10,886 bases of DNA from Kordiimonadaceae bacterium. GTDB lineage: Bacteria; Pseudomonadota; Alphaproteobacteria; Sphingomonadales; Emcibacteraceae. The stretch covers positions 1 to 10,886 of the forward strand of contig JABIPV010000225.1 of NCBI GenBank assembly GCA_018699075.1, given 5' to 3'. The notes under the pieces were generated by a model. The model was not told the origin of the DNA. It was given only the letters and a program-made list of their open reading frames with translations, and searched no databases. A program made the translations under genes and the position numbers. Below are positions 5,374 through 10,886 of this stretch, piece after piece. The stretch's first letter is position 1; each line of letters begins with the position of its first letter.

Positions 5374-6345
5374 TCATTCTTTTTGACCCAGAGCGGACCA
5401 CTTAATTTCTTCTTCAATCCAATTAAGTTTATTATAGAGCTTTGGAAAGGCGTGTTCTTTAAGGATATTTTGTGCCGTAAAGGCAATCGTTGCAGGCAGA
5501 TCACCGAATTCGTGTTTTCTGGCAATCAGTGAGATTTCTCGCCTGAATTTTCCTGTTTTCATTGGTATTATGCGCAAACGATCAAGCAAATGAATTTCCT
5601 GTAATAAACAAAGTGGTGTTGTCATGCACCAGCCCATACCGTTGGCCACGGCTTTTAATTGACCGGTGACGGTATCAAAACCGGATGACGATGGAAGGTT
5701 TAACCCCATTCTCTTAATTTGACTTTCAATGCGGCGTCCCATTGCGGAACGGGTCGTGTAGCGAATAAAAGGTATTTTTGACAGCTCATCAAAATCATCG
5801 GTTTGCCCCTTATAATCTGCAGGACAAACCAGTAAGAAAGGTTCAGAAAAAATATCATAATGCTCCATGCCGGGCACATCATCCAAATCGCGACTCGCCG
5901 TCACCAATATATCCACTTCATGGGATAAAAGTTCCTGATGTTGGTTAGGTGAATTGCCAGACCATATTTGGCAATTTTCGATCTGATCACGCAAGTCGCG
6001 GGTAACCAGATGGCCGATTGTATTGGCAAAGCTTTCAAACATGGCAATGGTCACATTGGAAAATGATTTTCGCTCTTTTTTACGAACTTCATTGAAGGTA
6101 TTTTTTGCAGCCGTCAGCAGTGCGTTACCGTGTAAATACAGACGATCACCGGCCGATGTTAACGCCATCGGTCTAATATTACGATCAAATAGCCGGGTAT
6201 CGGTAAGTTTTTCAAGCGACGCGATGGCCTGACTTACCGCTGATTGGCTAATGCCAAGGCGTGAGGCTGCTTGTGTCATTCCCCCCAAGTCGGCAACAAG
6301 CACGAATATTTGAATAGTGCGTAGATCAAACCCTGCTGGTAACAC
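5374..6345 (-). CDS. LysR-family transcriptional regulator
   Basis: A 323-residue protein, near the usual 300. The N-terminal winged helix-turn-helix is plain: MTQAASRLGISQSAVSQAIASLE (within residues 23-45) followed by LFDRNIRPMALTSAGDRLY (52-70). A linker helix and a substrate-binding domain with two lobes follow (about 95-300). The start is a GTG, supported by AGAGGAAA about 8 nt upstream on the minus strand. The gene lies 45 bp after soxG on the same strand, so it is either the last gene of the sarcosine oxidase operon or has its own promoter; TATAAT in the palindrome at 6359-6370 could serve as a -10. Likely targets are the sarcosine oxidase operon, the downstream desulfurase-like gene through the dyad at 5304-5320, or both. 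The effector cannot be read from the sequence. Confidence 0.93.
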   Translation of the reverse strand: MLPAGFDLRTIQIFVLVADLGGMTQAASRLGISQSAVSQAIASLEKLTDTRLFDRNIRPMALTSAGDRLYLHGNALLTAAKNTFNEVRKKERKSFSNVTIAMFESFANTIGHLVTRDLRDQIENCQIWSGNSPNQHQELLSHEVDILVTASRDLDDVPGMEHYDIFSEPFLLVCPADYKGQTDDFDELSKIPFIRYTTRSAMGRRIESQIKRMGLNLPSSSGFDTVTGQLKAVANGMGWCMTTPLCLLQEIHLLDRLRIIPMKTGKFRREISLIARKHEFGDLPATIAFTAQNILKEHAFPKLYNKLNWIEEEIKWSALGQKE

Positions 6346-6358
6346 ACGGATTTCCTCT

Positions 6359-6370
6359 TTATAATTATAA
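6359..6370. repeat. perfect AT palindrome before the LysR gene
   Basis: TTATAATTATAA is a perfect 12-bp palindrome 13 bp before the GTG start of the LysR gene (minus strand). It contains TATAAT on the minus strand, but no good -35 is found at 16-18 bp. It could be a weak promoter element or an autoregulatory site. Confidence 0.35.
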
Positions 6371-6371
6371 C

Positions 6372-6395
6372 CCTGTTGGGCTTTCGCCCGTCAGG
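6372..6395 (-). other. RNA hairpin with GAAA tetraloop at the soxG stop codon
   Basis: On the minus strand, CCTG-AC-GGGC-GAAA-GCCC-AA-CAGG folds as two 4-bp stems separated by a 2x2 internal loop and capped by a GNRA tetraloop. It spans the soxG stop codon (6391-6393). No T-run follows, so it is not a standard intrinsic terminator. It could stabilise the 3' end of the soxBDAG message or attenuate readthrough into the LysR gene. Confidence 0.45.
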
Positions 6396-6915
6396 TCAGA
6401 GCATATCCATATTCTTCGGCTGAATCAATTACCCATGCGTAAAAGCTGTCAAAGAAGCTGCTGTAACTGAAAATAAGGTAATCATCATGCTGTAATTTAA
6501 ACATAATTATACCGATTGAATGGATGCTGCTTTGCAACACACTCATCCCAGGCAAATCATCATCAGTTAGATTAATCGCGATCCCTTTATTGAGTAAGTT
6601 ATCACTATTTTTTCCGTTAAGACTAATACCGCACCTAGAGTGGGATATATCAACGACGGAGGCGATGTCAGCGGAAAATAATTTTGATATTTCACTGCAT
6701 AATAATTCATTATTGGAAAACATCATAAAATGCCCCGGTGAAATCACCGCAAAATAAATATCATTTTGAGAGATGAAATCCCCCACCACTGGAAGTGCAT
6801 CAATGCCCAAAAAGGCAGCGAGAATTGCATCTGTTTTTTGTGCGCTATCTGGCCATGATTTAATTAAGACCATGCTTTGATAACGAACTTCTTTTATTGA
6901 AAGTTGATCAGACAT
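6391..6915 (-). CDS. soxG: sarcosine oxidase gamma subunit
   Basis: A 174-residue protein of the SoxG family, the small folate-domain-like subunit of heterotetrameric sarcosine oxidase. Visible family features are VDISHSRCGISLNG (88-101), LLNKGIAINL (107-116) and the C-terminal aromatic stretch SSFFDSFYAWVIDSAEEYG (152-170), which matches the usual RSFAxSLWxWLxxAAxEYG form although the Arg is replaced. The start overlaps the soxA stop by 8 bp and is preceded by GGGGAGAG, a strong ribosome binding site lying inside the soxA coding end. Position and family are both as expected for the last gene of a soxBDAG operon. The subunit packs against the C-terminal half of SoxA. Confidence 0.9.
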   Translation of the reverse strand: MSDQLSIKEVRYQSMVLIKSWPDSAQKTDAILAAFLGIDALPVVGDFISQNDIYFAVISPGHFMMFSNNELLCSEISKLFSADIASVVDISHSRCGISLNGKNSDNLLNKGIAINLTDDDLPGMSVLQSSIHSIGIIMFKLQHDDYLIFSYSSFFDSFYAWVIDSAEEYGYALT

Positions 6916-9877
6916 ATAATCTCTCCCCTTCTTTATCGTAAAAGTGCGGTTCTACGACAAGCACACTGTTACGTTCATTTTTTAAGGGGAAAGTGGCGGA
7001 TAATGTGTTGCCGATTTGCGTATGTCCTTGTTTAATAAGAGCGAGCGCGATGAATTTTTCAAGCGCAGGGCTATAAGTGGTTGAGGTAACATGGCCAATA
7101 TTTTCAGTGCCGTTTAAAACGTGTGATCCCGCCTTTAACGGCTTATGATCATGGGATATTAATCCAACCATTGTTTGGCGGCTTTGATCTATAAGTCCGC
7201 TGCGCTCTTTTAACGAGGAGCCGACATATTGCTTTTTGGATGAAGCCATTTTTCCAAGCCCTACATCGGCCATAGAAGTGCGGCCATCAAGTTCGGGGCC
7301 ACTGATGTGTCCTTTTTCAATGCGTAAGGTGCCAAGGGCTTCTGTGCCGTATGGCGTGATATCAAAAGCTTCGCCAGCTTTCATAATTTCTTTCCAGACG
7401 GCAGTGCCAAAATGCGTAGGGGTATAAACTTCATAAGCACGCTCACCGGAAAATGAAAGTCTCGCTACCTTGACCGGCATATCACCAATTGATCCATCGG
7501 TGACACCCATGAAAGGCAATCCGTCTTCAGAAAAATCAACATCTGTTATAATTTTATTTAAGGTATCCCGGCTTTTTGGCCCTGCTACGGCCATGCCTGC
7601 CCATTGATCCGAGACGGAACTGACATGGACTTTTAAGTCGGGCCAATTGAGTGTTAAAAGTCGTTCCATCTGCGAAAGAACAGGTGCAGCGTTTGCGGTT
7701 GTCGTCGTCATAAGAAACTGTGTTTCCGATAAGCGCCATGAGGTTCCATCATCAAACATATAACCATCTTCACGCAGCATAACGCCGTAGCGCGCTTTAC
7801 CGACCGCAACCTTTAAGAAGGCATTTGCGTAAATGCGATTTAAAAATTCGGCAGCGTCTGGCCCTTGAATATCAATTTTACCAAGACTGGTGACGTCTAC
7901 TATGCCAACCGAATTTCTGACGGCGGTGGCTTCACGAATATAAGCATCCGTTAGTGTTTCGTCGGATTTTTTATAAACCCGTGGCCTGTACCAAATGCCA
8001 GCTTCGATCATTTCTGCACCGTGATCCATATGCCAGTTATGCATTGGCGTGCGTCTTACGGCGCTAAAATGATTGCCTATATCACGCCCGGCGAGCGTGC
8101 CAAGCGCAACGGGTTTATAGGGCGCACGAAAACGGGTTGTTCCGGCCTCGGGGATAGATATGCCGCGCAGTTCCGCCATGATGGCAAGCGCATTCATGTT
8201 GGATGTTTTGCCCTGATCCGCTGCCATGCCGAGCGTGGTATAACGTTTTAAATGCTCTACGGATCTAAAGCCTTCCGTGTGGGCAATGTTTAAATCGTTA
8301 ACCGATACATCATGCTGAAAATCGACAAATTTCTTGGCCGATTTGTTGGATGATGGAATTACAGTAAGAGCGAACGGAATAGCGACGGGGTTTTGACCAT
8401 TCACTTTTAACGCAGTCATATTTGATGGAGGCAATCCAAGCGCCTCTAGGCTTTCATTGGCGGCAGAAATGCCGTCTTCAAGGGATGCTTTTAGATCAAA
8501 TGATCCCATAATCGCACCCGCGGCGAGCCAAGGACGATTTGCACGGCCCGGAATAAAGGACTGTATTTCATCATTAAATATCGCAGGCGTTCCCGTTTGA
8601 CTGCATAAATTAATGGTCGGGGTATAACCGCCAGTTACAAGAAGCGCATCAACATTTATAGTGTTTTGCGGACCAATTGATTTTGTATCTGCGTCATATG
8701 GGGCAACTTTTATACTTGATAGTGATTTTCCGCCATTTGCCGATGTGACCACATGGCCAGTGATATAATTAATACTGGAATCTTTACACAGCCCGTGATT
8801 AATTTTTTCACGAGCATCAATCATGGTCGTGACATTGACACCGAGAGCTTTTAATTGATGGGCGGTGGTATATCCATCATCATTATTGGTGAATAGTGCA
8901 ACATTTTGTCCAACACATGCCCCGTAGCGGTTCGCGTATCTTAATGCGGCATTAGCAAGCATTACACCCGGCGTATCATTACCGTCAAAAACGAGCGGGC
9001 GTTCAATACTTCCCGCCGCGATGATCACGCGTTTTGCAAATATTTTTAAATGACGTTGTCTTGGTTCAAAATTTTCTGGGACCGCTTTATGATCGGCGAC
9101 TTTCTCAACGGCGCCGAGGGTGTTATCATCAAAATAACCATAAACGGTGGTGCGTGACATCATCGTAACATTGTCAATTTCTGATAATGTTTTTAATGTA
9201 TCCGCTGCCCATTCATTGGCATCATAGCCGTCAATATTTCCTTGTTCTTCGGGCAGTGATCCTCCGAATTGAGCACTTTCATCGACCAATAATATTTTTG
9301 CGCCTGATGGTGCTGCCGCCTTTGCTGCGGCCAGTCCGGCGGGGCCTGATCCAATGATAACGATATCTGCGAAAATGTTGGCTTTTTCATAGCGGTCTGG
9401 GTCAGCGTCAAGGCTCGCCTTACCCATCCCGGCGGCGCGGCGAATGAAATGTTCACAAAAATGCCAAAACTTCTGCCCCGTCCCCATGAATGTTTTATAA
9501 TAAAATCCAGCAACCAATAACGGTGAAAACAGCTGGTTTATTGCCATGACATCAAAAGACAGGCTTGGCCATGCATTCTGACTGTGGGCATCAAGACCAT
9601 CATAAAGCTCTACTGTAGGCGCGGTGCAGTTGGGCTCAAGCCGTCCATCACTTCTTAGGCTGACGAGGGCGTTTGGTTCTTCTGGTCCTGCTGAATAAAC
9701 ACCGCGCGGGCGGTGATATTTAAAAGACCGCGCCATCATCATTTCGCCATTAGCAATCATCGCTGATGCGAGCGTGTCCCCTTCAAAGCCGCTATAGGAC
9801 TTGCCGTCAAAAGTAAACTCAAGCGGTTTATTTTGATCAATGAGAAGACCTTTATTCTTTAAACGATTACCGCTCAT
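6908..9877 (-). CDS. soxA: sarcosine oxidase alpha subunit
   Basis: A 989-residue protein of full family length. The N-terminal ferredoxin-like region (about 10-95) has the SFKYHRPRGVYSAGPEEPNALV signature (51-72) but lacks the cysteines of a 2Fe-2S cluster, as is normal for SoxA. A dinucleotide-binding Rossmann motif, IIGSGPAGLAAAKAA (174-188) with VDE at 198-200, binds NAD in this subunit; a second nucleotide-binding fold lies around 320-360, with a GGYTP motif at 416-420. The C-terminal part, from about 595, is a GcvT-like tetrahydrofolate-binding domain, with YGTEALGTLRIEKG (843-856) conserved. This domain transfers the methyl-derived one-carbon unit to tetrahydrofolate, giving 5,10-methylene-THF. 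The start overlaps the soxD stop in ATGA, and GAGG is found 8 nt upstream. The enzyme is cytoplasmic. Confidence 0.96.
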   Translation of the reverse strand: MSGNRLKNKGLLIDQNKPLEFTFDGKSYSGFEGDTLASAMIANGEMMMARSFKYHRPRGVYSAGPEEPNALVSLRSDGRLEPNCTAPTVELYDGLDAHSQNAWPSLSFDVMAINQLFSPLLVAGFYYKTFMGTGQKFWHFCEHFIRRAAGMGKASLDADPDRYEKANIFADIVIIGSGPAGLAAAKAAAPSGAKILLVDESAQFGGSLPEEQGNIDGYDANEWAADTLKTLSEIDNVTMMSRTTVYGYFDDNTLGAVEKVADHKAVPENFEPRQRHLKIFAKRVIIAAGSIERPLVFDGNDTPGVMLANAALRYANRYGACVGQNVALFTNNDDGYTTAHQLKALGVNVTTMIDAREKINHGLCKDSSINYITGHVVTSANGGKSLSSIKVAPYDADTKSIGPQNTINVDALLVTGGYTPTINLCSQTGTPAIFNDEIQSFIPGRANRPWLAAGAIMGSFDLKASLEDGISAANESLEALGLPPSNMTALKVNGQNPVAIPFALTVIPSSNKSAKKFVDFQHDVSVNDLNIAHTEGFRSVEHLKRYTTLGMAADQGKTSNMNALAIMAELRGISIPEAGTTRFRAPYKPVALGTLAGRDIGNHFSAVRRTPMHNWHMDHGAEMIEAGIWYRPRVYKKSDETLTDAYIREATAVRNSVGIVDVTSLGKIDIQGPDAAEFLNRIYANAFLKVAVGKARYGVMLREDGYMFDDGTSWRLSETQFLMTTTTANAAPVLSQMERLLTLNWPDLKVHVSSVSDQWAGMAVAGPKSRDTLNKIITDVDFSEDGLPFMGVTDGSIGDMPVKVARLSFSGERAYEVYTPTHFGTAVWKEIMKAGEAFDITPYGTEALGTLRIEKGHISGPELDGRTSMADVGLGKMASSKKQYVGSSLKERSGLIDQSRQTMVGLISHDHKPLKAGSHVLNGTENIGHVTSTTYSPALEKFIALALIKQGHTQIGNTLSATFPLKNERNSVLVVEPHFYDKEGERLYV

Positions 9878-10149
9878 GATTTATCCTCTGCCTGCCATGG
9901 TCCTTCAAGGGTTACGTCAGATATTTCATGGGTGACAGTGTCTCTTAAGACTTTGACGAATGACCGGCAACCTGATGTGTGCTGCCAATGCTCCATGTGA
10001 GCGCCGCGCGGGTTTTCGCGCATAAAAACATAGTCGCTCCATTTTTCCATATCCGTATCATTATGGTCTGGTCGCTGGATGCTCGCGTCACCGATATAGG
10101 TATATTCGCTTGCCTCTCTTGGACCGCAGTGGGGACATTTAATAATCAT
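9874..10149 (-). CDS. soxD: sarcosine oxidase delta subunit
   Basis: A 91-residue zinc-binding subunit of heterotetrameric sarcosine oxidase. The zinc ligands are visible as C5 and C8 (IKCPHCG), H57 and C61 (HWQHTSGCR). The family hallmarks WSDYVFMRENPRG (37-49) and the C-terminal SFVKVLRDT (63-71) are intact. It starts 9 bp after the soxB stop, with AAGGT as ribosome binding site, and its stop overlaps the soxA start by 4 bp, so translation of soxD and soxA is likely coupled. Confidence 0.95.
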   Translation of the reverse strand: MIIKCPHCGPREASEYTYIGDASIQRPDHNDTDMEKWSDYVFMRENPRGAHMEHWQHTSGCRSFVKVLRDTVTHEISDVTLEGPWQAEDKS

Positions 10150-10158
10150 TCGACGACC

Positions 10159-10886
10159 TTATTGATGTGCCGGATATGGACCGGCACCCCTTTCATCAAG
10201 TTGGCGACCATTATAAAAACGGTCCAAGGTAAAATCAGCGTTTAAGGCATGCGGTGCGTCATTGGCGATTGTATGGGCGAAACACCACCCTGCTGCCGGC
10301 GTTGCTTTAAAACCGCCGTAACACCAGCCCGCATTTAAATACATTCCCGGTAGTGGACCCGTGCAAATAATCGGGCTGCCGTCCATGGACATATCCATAA
10401 TGCCGCCCCAGTTACGAAGTAGTTTTAAGCGCGCTAAGTTTGGAAACATGGTCACCGCTGCCGCTGCCACATGTTCAAATATCGGTAAGTTACCGCGCTG
10501 GGCATATGAATTATAACCGTCAAGGTCGCCGCCAAATACAAGCCCGCCTTTATCAGACTGTGAAATATAGAGATGCCCGGCGCCAAAAGTCACGACCGTA
10601 TTAATGAGCGGCTTCAATGGTTCTGTAACGAATGCTTGCAACACATGACTTTCAATTGGCATTTTATCAATGCTGGCGAGCTTCATAACGGTTGATGTAT
10701 TACCCGCCACAGAAATTGCAACTTTTGGCGCTGATATATCGCCGCGCGTTGTTTTAACGCCTGTAACCGTATCACCGTCTTTAATAAATCCTGTAACCTC
10801 GCAATGCTCGATGATGTCGACGCCGTATTTGTCCGCGCCGCGTGCATATCCCCATGCTACCGCGTCATGGCGGGCGGTTCCGCCTC
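10159..10886 (-). CDS. soxB: sarcosine oxidase beta subunit, 5' truncated
   Basis: The frame stays open to the right edge; 241 C-terminal residues are visible of about 410-420 expected. The visible segment starts with GGTARHDAVAWGYARGAD, which contains the histidine (visible residue 6) that by family knowledge should carry the covalent FMN. It ends with the conserved GWCYGGFKATPAAGWCFAHTIA stretch (before the last 50 residues), where the flavin-contacting residues of the DAO-fold lie. This subunit holds the catalytic FAD that oxidises sarcosine and the covalent FMN that reacts with oxygen. It is the first gene of the soxBDAG block seen here, so the operon promoter lies outside the window. It is unrelated to the SoxB thiosulfohydrolase of thiosulfate oxidation. 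Confidence 0.93.
   Translation of the reverse strand, partial: GGTARHDAVAWGYARGADKYGVDIIEHCEVTGFIKDGDTVTGVKTTRGDISAPKVAISVAGNTSTVMKLASIDKMPIESHVLQAFVTEPLKPLINTVVTFGAGHLYISQSDKGGLVFGGDLDGYNSYAQRGNLPIFEHVAAAAVTMFPNLARLKLLRNWGGIMDMSMDGSPIICTGPLPGMYLNAGWCYGGFKATPAAGWCFAHTIANDAPHALNADFTLDRFYNGRQLDERGAGPYPAHQ

Noticed and set aside
9193..9513. A 106-codon open frame on the minus strand within soxA
   Set aside because: It lies wholly inside a well-conserved soxA segment in another frame and its translation resembles no family.
6391..10886. Reading the soxB/D/A/G genes as thiosulfate-oxidising Sox proteins because sulfur genes lie nearby
   Set aside because: The proteins carry the sarcosine oxidase hallmarks: a folate-domain alpha subunit, a zinc-binding delta subunit and the GGTARHDAVAWGYAR flavin segment of the beta subunit. 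The shared gene symbols are a naming coincidence.

Overview
The window looks like a chromosomal segment of a Gram-negative proteobacterium, most likely an alphaproteobacterium. It has moderately low G+C by eye and tightly packed operons, with two metabolic modules separated by about 3 kb. No mobile element, tRNA, rRNA or CRISPR array is visible.

Left part (about 1-3378, plus strand): the 3' end of a sulfur-oxidising heterodisulfide-reductase-like (sHdr) cluster. It begins inside an HdrB-type subunit (CCG-domain protein). An uncharacterised four-cysteine protein follows with an ATGA overlap, then an LbpA-type lipoate-binding protein related to GcvH, then an ArsR/SmtB-family regulator with the two-cysteine arrangement of persulfide sensors (sHdrR/SqrR/BigR type). 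A small stand-alone DUF442 phosphatase-like protein follows, of the kind fused to persulfide dioxygenase in Blh proteins. A 205-bp AT-rich spacer with a candidate promoter then leads into a secreted, possibly DUF302-related periplasmic protein. In the known pathway, persulfide sulfur is oxidised in the cytoplasm by the sHdr complex with lipoylated LbpA as sulfur-carrying cofactor protein, and the ArsR regulator adjusts expression to reactive sulfur.

Middle (3384-6345, minus strand): an unusually long SufS-like class V PLP enzyme convergent with the periplasmic protein gene, then a regulatory spacer with a 17-bp inverted repeat overlapping a candidate promoter, then a LysR-type regulator.

Right part (6391-10886, minus strand): a heterotetrameric sarcosine oxidase operon in the order soxB-soxD-soxA-soxG (soxB truncated by the window edge), with overlapping or nearly abutting genes. 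It oxidises sarcosine to glycine, H2O2 and a one-carbon unit captured on tetrahydrofolate. The LysR gene lies 45 bp downstream on the same strand. These 'sox' genes are sarcosine oxidase and have nothing to do with the thiosulfate-oxidising Sox system, a possible confusion given the sulfur genes on the left.

The most interesting elements are the uncharacterised cysteine protein inside the sHdr cluster, the sensor plus stand-alone DUF442 pair with tandem 15-bp repeats between them, and the long desulfurase-like enzyme with its own dyad-containing promoter region.
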